Of a DNA stretch of 14,772 bases, positions 8,115 through 14,747 are shown in pieces. The DNA is taken from contig PMYM01000045.1 of the NCBI GenBank assembly GCA_003171235.1, positions 18,189 to 32,960 of the forward strand. Reading direction: 5' to 3'. The notes beneath the pieces were generated by a model, which was not told the DNA's origin, did not search any database, and saw nothing but the letters and a program-made list of their open reading frames with translations. Source of the stretch: Phycisphaerales bacterium (GTDB lineage: Bacteria; Planctomycetota; Phycisphaerae; SM23-33). Numbering within the stretch: position 1 is the first letter of the stretch; every line of letters begins with the position of its first letter. A program made the translations under genes and the position numbers.

Positions 8115-9578
8115 CTAGCCTTTTATAACGCCCAGAGGCCGCAGGCGGGCGACTTTCCGGCTGATGCCTGCCTGGTGGACCACCTCGACGACCTGGGTGA
8201 CGTCCTTGTAGGCGGCGGGTTGCTCTTCGGCCAGGCCGGTGCGCCCGCGGGCGCGGGCGTACACGCCGGCCTGGGCCAGTTCCTGGTCGATGCGCCGGCC
8301 CTTGGCGGCGGCGATGGCGGCGGTGCGGGAGAGCAGCCGGCCGGCGCCGTGACAGGTGGAGCCGAAGGTCTGGTCCATCGCCCCTTGCGTTCCGACCAGC
8401 ACGAAGCTGGCCCGCCCCATGTCGCCGGGTATCAGTACCGGCTGGCCGACGCGGCGGTACCGCGCCGGCAACTCGGGATGCCCCGGGCCAAAGGCCCGCG
8501 TCGCCCCCTTGCGATGCACGCAAAGCTGCCGTAGCTGGCCCTCCACCTGGTGCTCTTCGATCTTGGCGATGTTGTGGGCCACGTCGTACACCTGCCGCAG
8601 GCCCAGGGAGGCCTCGTCGGCCCGCAATGCGTGGGCGAGGGCCCGCCGGGCCAGCTTGGCCAGCATCTGGCGATTGGCCCAGGCGTAATTGGCGGCGCAG
8701 CGCATGGCCGAGAGGTACTGCCGGCCCTCGGGGCTTTCCACCGGGGCGCAGACCAACTGCCGGTCGGGCAGGGTAATTCCCATCCGGGCCGGCACGTGCC
8801 GCATGGCCTTGATGGCGTCGTCGCACACCTGGTAGCCCAAGCCGCGCGAGCCGCTGTGGATCATCACCGTGACCTGCCCGGCCTCCAGGCCCATGGCGGC
8901 GGCCGCGTCGGCGTCGAAAACTTCCGCCACCTCCTGCACCTCCAGGAAGTGGTTGCCGCTGCCCAGCGTGCCGCACTGGTCGAAGCCGCGCTGGAAGGCC
9001 GTGTCGCTGACGGCGTCGGGGTCGGCCCCCTCCACGCACCCGTCGGCCTCGGTGGCCTCGATGTCGTCGGGGTCGGCCAGGCCGATCTGGGCCAGGTACT
9101 TCGACCCCAGCCGGCAGATCTGCCGCAACTGGTCGGTCTTGAACTCAAACTGCCCCCCCACGCCCACGCCGCAAGGCACGTCGCGGTAGAACTGGTCGAT
9201 GATTTCCTTTATCCGCGGCTTAATCTCCGCCGCCCGCAGGTCGCTCCGCAGCAGGCGCACGCCGCAGTTGATGTCGTAGCCCACCCCGCCGGGGCTTACC
9301 ACCCCGCCGGCGGCGACGTCCATGGCCGCCACCCCGCCGATGCAGAAGCCGTAGCCCCAGTGGATGTCCGGCATGGCGAAGCTGGCGCGGACGATGCCCG
9401 GCAGCGTGGCCACGTTGGCCACCTGCTCCAGGGCCTGCTCGGAGCGGACGTGGGCCATGAGCCGCTCGTCGGCGTAAATAATGCCGTCCACGCGCATGCC
9501 GGGGCGGCTTTCCTTGGGGATCCGCCAGCGGCAGGCGTCGATCCGCTCGAGCTTCAGTTTTTCGGCAATGCCAGTCAT
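8115..9578 (-). CDS. rtcB: RNA-splicing ligase RtcB (3'-phosphate/5'-OH ligase)
   Basis: RtcB joins RNA 3'-phosphate or 2',3'-cyclic phosphate ends to 5'-OH ends using GTP and Mn2+. It serves tRNA splicing in archaea and RNA repair in bacteria. The 487 residues match the long RtcB type. Metal ligands fit the Pyrococcus horikoshii enzyme with a nearly constant offset: Asp102 and Cys105 in GYDINCG, His210 in GSGNH, His241 in HSGSRG and His335 in DVAHN. The guanylylated histidine is His410 in CHGAGR. MPDIHWGYGFCIGGVAAMD (69-87) is the family signature. The start is ATG at 9578; no strong Shine-Dalgarno precedes it. A weak -10 (TATAGA, 9595-9590) lies just upstream. No archease, rtcA or rtcR is present. 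Very secure. Confidence 0.97.
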   Translation of the reverse strand: MTGIAEKLKLERIDACRWRIPKESRPGMRVDGIIYADERLMAHVRSEQALEQVANVATLPGIVRASFAMPDIHWGYGFCIGGVAAMDVAAGGVVSPGGVGYDINCGVRLLRSDLRAAEIKPRIKEIIDQFYRDVPCGVGVGGQFEFKTDQLRQICRLGSKYLAQIGLADPDDIEATEADGCVEGADPDAVSDTAFQRGFDQCGTLGSGNHFLEVQEVAEVFDADAAAAMGLEAGQVTVMIHSGSRGLGYQVCDDAIKAMRHVPARMGITLPDRQLVCAPVESPEGRQYLSAMRCAANYAWANRQMLAKLARRALAHALRADEASLGLRQVYDVAHNIAKIEEHQVEGQLRQLCVHRKGATRAFGPGHPELPARYRRVGQPVLIPGDMGRASFVLVGTQGAMDQTFGSTCHGAGRLLSRTAAIAAAKGRRIDQELAQAGVYARARGRTGLAEEQPAAYKDVTQVVEVVHQAGISRKVARLRPLGVIKG

Positions 9579-9624
9579 GGCATTTTCATTCTATAAGCCT
9601 TGACTTCGGGAGCTACAAAAACTT

Positions 9625-9854
9625 TACGCAGAGGCGCAGAGGGCGCAGAGACACGCAGAGAGAAATCGTAGAAGTTCTAAAGACACCGGGGGCGGATGAG
9701 TGCATCCGTTTGTTTCATGGCCGTCCCGGACTTGGAAGCGTGTGATTACACAGGCGAGAATTCCTTCGCTTCACGAAAACCGCCTTTGACTTCTTTCAAA
9801 ATCTCTGGCTTTTTGTGCTCTGAGATTTCTCTGCGTTCTCTGCGCCTCTGCGTA
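9625..9854. repeat. Inverted GCAGAGG-type repeats flanking a 156-bp spacer
   Basis: The left arm (9625-9667) runs from TACGCAGAGGCGCAGAG to GAGAAATC. The right arm (9824-9854) is its inverse, running from GATTTCTCTGCG to CGCCTCTGCGTA; the left arm carries about one extra CGCAGAG-type unit. Inside the arms the period is about 8-9 nt. The spacer (9668-9823) has no convincing gene. The block fills the gap between the YjiM-like gene and rtcB. It may be a non-autonomous mobile element. Confidence 0.55.
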
Positions 9855-9864
9855 TATTCCCGGA

Positions 9865-11034
9865 CTAGGACTTGGCCGTCTCAAGCAGGGCTTCGATGCG
9901 AAGTGAAAGGCGCGCGGAGTCGCCGGGGGAATAGTCGGTCTCGATCTTCAGGTACGGCAGGCGCAGCTTCTCCTCGACCAGCTCCCGCACCAGGGCCGAC
10001 TCCACCGCGTAGGTCAGGCAGCCCTGCCAGATCAATTCGATCACGCAGTCGGGGCGATAGGTTTTCGCCAACTGCTCCAGCCCCTCCAGGCGGCGTGTGT
10101 TGGGCGTCATCACCGAACAGGGCAGGTGGAAGTACTTTTCCGCCAAGGCCCAGAGCGGGTCGGCCGCCGCGGGATCCACGTCCTCAAGGATGGGCTTAAG
10201 CCCGGTGCAGTTGTCCTGGGCGACGATCAGGCCGCCCAGTTGCTCGATCAGGTCCACCACCCTTTCTGCCCCGCTGACCACGGGCACGCCGGTCAGCAGC
10301 ACGCGGACGCGCCGCCCGGGAAGGCCGGGGGCGGCCGACAGTTCCGCCAGGGCTGAATCGTACATGGCCAGGTCGGCCTCCAGGCAGCTGATGCTGCTCT
10401 TGAGGCTCAGCACCTGCCGCCCGGTCAGGGGCGGCTCCGGCCGGGCCATAAGCTCTGCCAGCTTCCGCCGGACGGCCCGCTCGCGGTTCATCAGGGCAAT
10501 GGCGGCGCGGAGGTCGTCGTCGGTCATCGGCCGGCCAAACCGCTGCCGCAGATGGTCGCGGAACTTCTCCAGTTCCCCTCGCCACAAGGCAAGGCCTTGG
10601 GGCGAATCGCTCTTCTGAGGCAGTTCCAGCACGTACAAGTCGCGGCGGCGGGCCATCAGCTCGTACATCTTCTTCTTGCCGTCGCAGGTGGTTTCAGCCA
10701 CCAGCAGGCTGGCCATCTCCAGAAACGGGTTGGCGGCGGTGACTTCGTAGCCGTAGGTGCTCTTGATCAGCGGGCACAGGCCGGCGGGCAGGTCCTTCTC
10801 AGCCGCGGGAATAGTCTCGGCCGATCCGCCGCACAGGCAGACGGGCAGTGCCCCGGCCGCCAGGATCAGTTCGCGCGGCGTGTATTCGCAGAGGATGCCG
10901 ACGATAGGCCTGCCGGCCTTCTGGGCGGACTGGGCGGCCTCGTGGCAGTTGTCGAGCATGCGCAAGAAGTGCTCAAAGGCGCCTCTGGCCGGGGAGGACG
11001 AACATGAACCATTCAATTGGCAAGGCTTGGACAT
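9865..11034 (-). CDS. yjiM: YjiM-like 2-hydroxyacyl-CoA dehydratase family / double-cubane cluster protein
   Basis: A 389-residue member of the HgdB/FldC/BadD superfamily. It is closest to E. coli YjiM and the double-cubane cluster protein (DCCP) subgroup: AEKDLPAGLCPLIKSTYGY (78-96), ETTCDGKKKMYE (114-125), DNCTGLK (274-280), WQGCLTYAVES (336-346) and LKIETDYSPGD (362-372) follow the YjiM pattern as I recall it. Six cysteines match between the two, Cys49, 87, 117, 276, 306 and 339, the number that binds a double-cubane [8Fe-9S] cluster. Such proteins take an electron from an ATP-hydrolysing ASKHA partner (YjiL type) and do difficult low-potential reductions. That partner is not in the window: the flanks are repeats. 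The substrate is unknown. It is not a classical two-subunit dehydratase, as only one component is present. Confidence 0.88.
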   Translation of the reverse strand: MSKPCQLNGSCSSSPARGAFEHFLRMLDNCHEAAQSAQKAGRPIVGILCEYTPRELILAAGALPVCLCGGSAETIPAAEKDLPAGLCPLIKSTYGYEVTAANPFLEMASLLVAETTCDGKKKMYELMARRRDLYVLELPQKSDSPQGLALWRGELEKFRDHLRQRFGRPMTDDDLRAAIALMNRERAVRRKLAELMARPEPPLTGRQVLSLKSSISCLEADLAMYDSALAELSAAPGLPGRRVRVLLTGVPVVSGAERVVDLIEQLGGLIVAQDNCTGLKPILEDVDPAAADPLWALAEKYFHLPCSVMTPNTRRLEGLEQLAKTYRPDCVIELIWQGCLTYAVESALVRELVEEKLRLPYLKIETDYSPGDSARLSLRIEALLETAKS

Positions 11035-11124
11035 AAGAGATCTTACTCACCGCCAGCGCAGGCAGTTGGAGTATCTATCCCTGAATTACCCTGAAGCGAA
11101 ATAGCCAACGCATATGAAATGCCA

Positions 11125-11199
11125 GGCCCGAATGGGCCGGTAGAGTTTAGCCGGGGGCAAAGCGAGCATCGGCGTAGCCGAGCGCAGCGCAGCCCCCGG
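11125..11199. repeat. Two REP-like hairpins, CCGGGGGC family
   Basis: GGCCC/GGGCC (11125-11129/11134-11138) has loop GAAT. Next to it, CCGGGGGC (11151-11158) pairs with GCCCCCGG (11192-11199) and encloses TCGGC/GCCGA (11169-11173/11177-11181). The outer stem matches the one at 1822-1870. Confidence 0.55.
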
Positions 11200-11225
11200 T
11201 AAAGTACGCCGAAGATTCCAAAGGC

Positions 11226-11344
11226 AGTGCCGTAACCGCCTGGGCGAGAAGCTCTTTCCTGCCGATAGTGCGATTGGCCGGGAAGCTGCGGGGCAGTCAC
11301 GGCATCGCGAGTCAACTCAGTCGCCCAATTCTGAGCACGGCACT
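11226..11344. repeat. Nested long-range inverted repeats
   Basis: AGTGCCGT (11226-11233) pairs with ACGGCACT (11337-11344). Inside, TGGGCGA (11241-11247) pairs with TCGCCCA (11321-11327). The two stems are coaxial, with 7- and 9-nt internal loops, and enclose about 73 nt. It could be a structured RNA or a decayed palindromic element. Confidence 0.35.
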
Positions 11345-11370
11345 CGCTTTGCCCTTTGAGTTGCCCACTT

Positions 11371-11416
11371 CCGGGGGTTCCGCGGCCGGCGCTTAGCTTG
11401 GCCGCTCCACCCCCGG
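11371..11416. repeat. Symmetric hairpin, CCGGGGGT/ACCCCCGG
   Basis: CCGGGGGT (11371-11378) pairs with ACCCCCGG (11409-11416), and GCGGCC (11382-11387) with GGCCGC (11400-11405). The two stems are separated by TCC on both sides, with a 12-nt loop. It belongs to the same structural family as 1822-1870 and 11151-11199. Confidence 0.6.
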
Positions 11417-11466
11417 CTAAAGTCTTTCGGCCCTTTGGGTCTGATAACTCCTCCCCCTGCGCCGCG

Positions 11467-11500
11467 CCAGTTTCGCGGCATTTCACGGCAGTGAAACTGG
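11467..11500. repeat. CCAGTTTC/GAAACTGG inverted repeat
   Basis: Perfect 8-bp arms at 11467-11474 and 11493-11500 with an 18-nt loop, about 75 bp beyond the 3' end of pyrD. There is no T-run, so a terminator role is doubtful. Confidence 0.4.
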
Positions 11501-11575
11501 ACAAATACGCAATAAACCGGCTGTGTTTCATGATGTGCCCCGCATAGGCAACCCCTTGTGTAACTAGCACGGTCC

Positions 11576-12502
11576 TCATGTTTGTAGAGTCCCGATGATC
11601 TCCTTGATCGACGTATGCCCGTGGCGGCGGAGGTAGTCGGCGATGCCGTCGCGGATGCCCAGCACCCCGCCCGGATCGATGAACAGGGCCGTGCCCACCG
11701 CCAGGCCGGTGGCCCCCGCCAGCAGGAACTCGATGGCGTCGTGGGCGAACTGGATGCCGCCCATGCCGATGATGGGCACGCCGGCGGCCTTGGCCACCTG
11801 GGTGTAAACCCGGTGAACCATGTACACGGCGATGGGCCTGATGGCCGGGCCCGAAAGCCCGCCCGTGCGGTTGGCCAGGATAGGCCGGCGGGACTCGATG
11901 TCGATGGCCATGGCGGTGAAGGTATTGATCATGGAGAGAGCGTCGGCCCCCGCCTCCACCGCCGCCCTGGCCGTGACCGTGATGTCGGTGACGTTGGGCG
12001 AAAGCTTCACGACCAGCACGTTCTTGCGGCAGACCGCCCGCACGGCCGAGACGATCTTGTGCACCTGCGTAGCGTCGGTGCCGAACTGGATGCCGCCCTC
12101 CTTGACGTTGGGGCAGGAGATGTTCAGCTCGATGCCGCGGACGGCGTCCAACTCGTCCAGCCGGCCGGCCACCGCGACGTAGTCCTCGATCTGCACGCCG
12201 GCCACGTTGACGAAAACGGGAATGCCCAGTTGCCGCAGCAGCGGGGCCTTGTCCCGCACGAAGGCCTCCAGGCCGATGTTCGCCAGGCCGATGGCGTTGA
12301 GCATGCCTGCCCGCGTCTCGACGATGCGGGGATACTCGTTGCCCTGGCGGGGCTTCTGGGTGATGCTCTTGGTGAAGAACCCGCCCAACTGCCGCAGGTC
12401 CAAGAGGTCGGCGTATTCGTCGGCATAGCCGCAGGTGCCCGAGGCGGTCACCAGCGGGTTAGCCAGCCTGACTCCGGCAATGTCCACGCTGAGGTCGATC
12501 AT
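11576..12502 (-). CDS. pyrD: Dihydroorotate dehydrogenase, class 1B catalytic subunit PyrD
   Basis: PyrD oxidises dihydroorotate to orotate with FMN, the fourth step of pyrimidine synthesis. In class 1B enzymes electrons pass through PyrK to NAD+, with a PyrD2-PyrK2 complex in the cytoplasm. The 308 residues from ATG at 12502 match the family. TKSIT (Lys45) and GMLNAIGLAN (66-75) are present. NISCPN (127-132) carries catalytic Cys130, a cysteine as class 1 enzymes have rather than the serine of class 2. KLSPN (166-170) and GMGGI (246-250) close the FMN site. The frame stays open upstream to 12577, but that part overlaps pyrK and reads through a palindrome, and MIDLSVDIAGV is the normal family start. 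Only a weak AAAG precedes the ATG. It lies 49 bp after pyrK. Confidence 0.96.
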   Translation of the reverse strand: MIDLSVDIAGVRLANPLVTASGTCGYADEYADLLDLRQLGGFFTKSITQKPRQGNEYPRIVETRAGMLNAIGLANIGLEAFVRDKAPLLRQLGIPVFVNVAGVQIEDYVAVAGRLDELDAVRGIELNISCPNVKEGGIQFGTDATQVHKIVSAVRAVCRKNVLVVKLSPNVTDITVTARAAVEAGADALSMINTFTAMAIDIESRRPILANRTGGLSGPAIRPIAVYMVHRVYTQVAKAAGVPIIGMGGIQFAHDAIEFLLAGATGLAVGTALFIDPGGVLGIRDGIADYLRRHGHTSIKEIIGTLQT

Positions 12503-12513
12503 TCTTTGTACCC

Positions 12514-12540
12514 GTGTCGCGGGCATCTTGCCCGCGACAC
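12514..12540. repeat. Perfect palindrome between pyrK and pyrD
   Basis: GTGTCGCGGG (12514-12523) pairs perfectly with CCCGCGACAC (12531-12540) around CATCTTG. It takes up over half of the 49-bp pyrK-pyrD gap and ends 11 bp before the pyrD start. CATCTTGCCCG is shared exactly with the palindrome at 2361-2381, so it belongs to a dispersed family rather than being operon-specific. Confidence 0.75.
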
Positions 12541-12551
12541 TGCGATATCTC

Positions 12552-13505
12552 CTACCAGCAAATCTCGCCGACGTCAAAGACCGGCCCGTCCTTGCACACC
12601 AGTTTGTACTTCCAGCCCTGGGGCGAATCGTCCTTTACCTTGCAGACGCAACCCTGGCAGGCGCCCAGCCCGCAGGCCATGTGGCGCTCCAGCGACAGTT
12701 GGCAGGGTATGCCGGCGGGCAGGCAGAGCCCGGCCACCGCCTGCATCATGGGGTTTGGCCCGCAGGCATAGACTGCCAGTTCGCCCTGGGCAACGGATGA
12801 ACGTTCAATCCAGCCTTGCAGGGCCTGCGACACCAGGCCGGGGAATCCTAGCGAGCCGTCGTCGGTGGTGATGACGGTGGCGGCCCCGCGGGCGGCAAAC
12901 TCCGCCGTGCACAGCGTGGGCCAGCCGGCCTGGCTGGGCAGGTCGTGCGCCCCGATTGTCAACGGCAGCGAAGCGCCCGACCGCGCCCCGGCGAAGGCGA
13001 CGACTTTCTTGCCCGCCGCCGCCAGCGCCTCGGCCAGGTAGAGCATGGGCGGAATGCCCGAGCCCCCGCCCACCACCGCCGCCAGCGGGCGATCCACCGG
13101 GCGGAAACCCTGCCCCAGCGGGCCAAGAATGTCCACCGGCTCGCCCGCCTTCAACCCGGCCAGCCAGGCGGTGCCCACGCCCACCACGCGGTGAATGATT
13201 TCCAGTTCCACGCCGTCGTCCAGGTCGCGCCGACCGGCCAGGCTTATGGGCCTGCGCAGCAGGGGCTGCCGGCCGACGGTCTCGGGCTGATGAGGCGGCG
13301 GGAGGGATCCGGGCCGCCATTCAAACTCTGTCGGCTTTAGGATCGGCTCGACCCGCCCGCAGCGGATGTTCACGAACTGACCCGGCTGGGTGGGCGGGAA
13401 TTCCGCCAGCCGCAAGAGCAGGGCGAAGTGGTCGGCGCAGGCGGGCCGGTTGGCCAGAACGCCGGCGGTGAAGATGCCCTTGGATTTTGTGGTCGGCACG
13501 GCCAT
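12552..13505 (-). CDS. pyrK: Dihydroorotate dehydrogenase electron-transfer subunit PyrK
   Basis: PyrK is the FAD and [2Fe-2S] subunit that carries electrons from PyrD to NAD+. The ATG at 13505 has AGGA 8 nt upstream and gives 317 residues; ATGs slightly upstream overlap the Shine-Dalgarno and are less likely. A ferredoxin-reductase fold is visible: QPGQFVNIRCG, then RRPISLAG for FAD binding. The linker GPLGQGF is followed by the nucleotide site VGGGSGIPPM, and the NAD-side CGPNPMM comes near the end. The cluster motif is CGLGACQGC followed by VCKDGPVF, four cysteines in the PyrK spacing. It is about 50 residues longer than typical PyrK, partly through a proline-rich insert before the FAD motif (KPTEFEWRPGSLPPPHQP region). 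It precedes pyrD in one operon. Confidence 0.95.
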   Translation of the reverse strand: MAVPTTKSKGIFTAGVLANRPACADHFALLLRLAEFPPTQPGQFVNIRCGRVEPILKPTEFEWRPGSLPPPHQPETVGRQPLLRRPISLAGRRDLDDGVELEIIHRVVGVGTAWLAGLKAGEPVDILGPLGQGFRPVDRPLAAVVGGGSGIPPMLYLAEALAAAGKKVVAFAGARSGASLPLTIGAHDLPSQAGWPTLCTAEFAARGAATVITTDDGSLGFPGLVSQALQGWIERSSVAQGELAVYACGPNPMMQAVAGLCLPAGIPCQLSLERHMACGLGACQGCVCKVKDDSPQGWKYKLVCKDGPVFDVGEICW

Positions 13506-13519
13506 AGCAATCATCCTAG

Positions 13520-13854
13520 AAAATCGGCCGGACAAATGCAAAGGCGGGTTTAGCGGCCCTGGAATCCCTGTTCCTGCGTTACGGGCCGCCCCTGGTCTGC
13601 AAGAGCGACAACGGCAGCCCGTTCATTGCCCAACTCTTTGAAGAACTTCTTGATCGATGGAAGGTAATTGCCCTCTTGTCGCCGCCAAACACCCCTCAGT
13701 ATAATGGCTCCGTCGAGGCGGGGTTTTAGTCCGCTCCAAGACACGTGCCTACTACGAGGCGGTGCGACATGGTCGGCTTGACCGGTGCACGTCTGATGAC
13801 CTGGCAGCAGCCCACGGGCTCTCCAACTGCGCCTCCCGGCCCTGGGGCCGGTAA
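13520..13854 (+). pseudogene. 3' remnant of a DDE integrase/transposase (rve domain), frameshifted
   Basis: The first segment (13520-13729) has no start codon in a normal context and reads like the second half of an integrase core: SLFLRYGPPLVCKSDNGSPF, with the second acidic residue in KSDNGS, then LLSPPNTPQYNGSVEAG, with the catalytic glutamate. It hits TAG at 13727-13729. The reading resumes in another frame from 13729 with RSKTRAYYEAVRHGRL and continues to TAA at 13852-13854. So there is one frameshift and the N-terminal half, with the first catalytic Asp, is missing. It starts right behind pyrK, on the opposite strand. The family matches transposases of the IS481/IS3-like integrase type; I cannot name the IS. 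The TAA overlaps the left inverted repeat of the cassette at 13853. Confidence 0.8.
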
Positions 13855-14355
13855 TAGGTGCCTGTCCCTATTTTCCCGGGCTCAGCAACAAAGGTCGGAG
13901 GATAGAGACTTGTAATTGGCCCAATGATAGAGGTGATCGTAATGCAATTATCTTACCTCCTGAAATGGCGATGCGGATCTGATCCCCAGTATGCGTGGTC
14001 TCTTCGGGGCATCCATCCGGATGGATCGTTTTATGGGGAGATTACGTGGGAATCCTCGCAAGGTAGAGGACAGGTGAATGTTGAAGGAAAACTGTCCCAA
14101 TCAGATTGCAGGCGACTTCAAGAGATACTTGAACGGATTGATAAGATTCCACACAGGTTATCGAGTGAACTGTGGGTTGGTCTGCTAGCAGAGGGTTCCC
14201 CCCAACACCCGCGAATAATCCACCTATATCCATTTGATTGTCATGCCCGTACGGATGCTGACGCTGAGTTCGTTGCTCTTATTGATATCCTGAAGCCATA
14301 CATGGAGAAGTTCTATGATTGGGGTAAATAGGGTAAATAGGGACAGTCACCTATT
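13853..14355. mobile_element. 503-bp cassette with 25-bp terminal inverted repeats
   Basis: The left arm 13853-13877 and right arm 14331-14355 are inverted copies, 25 bp with two mismatches, each centred on TGTCCCTATTT. They enclose a single complete gene and visibly lower G+C sequence than either side. The right arm is preceded by a 9-bp tandem duplication (GGGTAAATA at 14322-14330 and 14331-14339), and the gene's stop codon lies in it. I see no clear target-site duplication and no transposase inside, so mobility is inferred. The repeat type (GGGACAG...CACCTAT) resembles short repeats dispersed in many bacterial genomes; that is from memory. Confidence 0.55.
13942..14331 (+). CDS. Uncharacterised 129-residue protein inside the inverted-repeat cassette
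   Basis: I do not recognise the family. ATG at 13942 has GAGGTG at 13930-13935 with 6-nt spacing, so it is preferred over the ATG at 13924 (135 residues). The protein is soluble-looking, with no signal peptide or membrane segment. The N-terminal half has a probable beta pattern (SLRGIHPDGSFYGEITWES). A charged, probably helical segment follows (SQSDCRRLQEILERIDKIP). A third block contains RIIHLYPFDCHARTD, and the end is DILKPYMEKFYDWGK. The 3' end uses TAG in the duplicated GGGTAAATA. Base composition is well below the surrounding DNA, suggesting acquisition. The layout recalls small single-domain immunity or cargo proteins, but that is only an impression. No partner gene is present. Confidence 0.7.
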   Translation: MQLSYLLKWRCGSDPQYAWSLRGIHPDGSFYGEITWESSQGRGQVNVEGKLSQSDCRRLQEILERIDKIPHRLSSELWVGLLAEGSPQHPRIIHLYPFDCHARTDADAEFVALIDILKPYMEKFYDWGK

Positions 14356-14436
14356 TATCCGGAGCGGCTGCTGGGCCGCTCGCGCAACGGCCAGTGGCGT
14401 GTCAATGTGCGGAGTAAGGTGATCGGATTGAGATGA
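14341..14436 (+). other. Short open frame after the cassette, possible gene remnant
   Basis: From 14341 a frame reads through the right arm into 25 residues from PERLLGRSRNG to VIGLR, ending at TGA 14434-14436. It lacks a start codon and is strongly basic. It could be the displaced 3' end of the gene into which the cassette inserted, but I cannot match it to a family. Its TGA overlaps the ATG of the next frame (ATGA). Confidence 0.25.
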
Positions 14437-14747
14437 CCTTTGCGGCGAACATTCTGGTTCTGTGGTTGTGCGCGAGTCCGGCCGCGCCCAGCGGATTCTC
14501 GGCCACGGCCGTGGCCCCCGACCGCATCAGCGTGTCCTGGCTGGACAACAGCCGCAACGAGACCGGCTTCCGTCTGCAGTGGTTGAATGACTCAACTTGG
14601 GAGGACGTGCTGACAACCAACGGCGGCCTTACCGGCCCGGGCGTGACCACGGTGAGCGTGGGCGGCCTGGACAACGCCAACAGTTACTGGTTCCGCGTGC
14701 GGGCGGAGAACGTTGGCGGCTATTCCGCCTGGCCAGGACGGAATTGA
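14433..14747 (+). CDS. Single fibronectin type III domain, probable gene fragment
   Basis: A 104-residue frame from ATG at 14433 to TGA at 14745. Residues about 16-100 form a recognisable FN3 domain: SPAAPSGFSATAVAPDRISV, then WLDNSRNETGFRLQW, VGGLDNANSYWFRVRAENVGG and SAWP. FN3 domains normally occur as repeats in large secreted proteins. Here the domain ends abruptly right after SAWP, where a linker to the next repeat is expected. The N-terminus has only a short hydrophobic stretch (ILVLWLCA) without a proper charged start. A frameshifted or truncated extracellular protein is more likely than a 104-residue gene. The window ends 25 bp later. Confidence 0.45.
   Translation: MTFAANILVLWLCASPAAPSGFSATAVAPDRISVSWLDNSRNETGFRLQWLNDSTWEDVLTTNGGLTGPGVTTVSVGGLDNANSYWFRVRAENVGGYSAWPGRN

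Larger units (their letters stand above)
11035..11575. other. 541-bp gene-free gap with hairpins
   Basis: It lies between pyrD (ends 11576) and the YjiM-like gene (starts 11034). The only long frame (minus, 178 codons) has no recognisable protein features and crosses several hairpins. The contents are inverted repeats, listed separately. It must hold the promoter of the YjiM-like gene, but I see no convincing -35/-10 pair. Confidence 0.5.

Noticed and set aside
8550..9596. 348-codon + strand frame opposite rtcB
   Set aside because: Antisense shadow; RtcB has all catalytic residues on the minus strand.
11043..11579. 178-codon minus-strand frame in the gap before the YjiM-like gene
   Set aside because: Crosses three inverted repeats and has no protein-like features.
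11576..12577. Longer pyrD starting at 12577
   Set aside because: The first 25 codons overlap pyrK and read through the palindrome; family members begin at the MIDLSVDIAG position.
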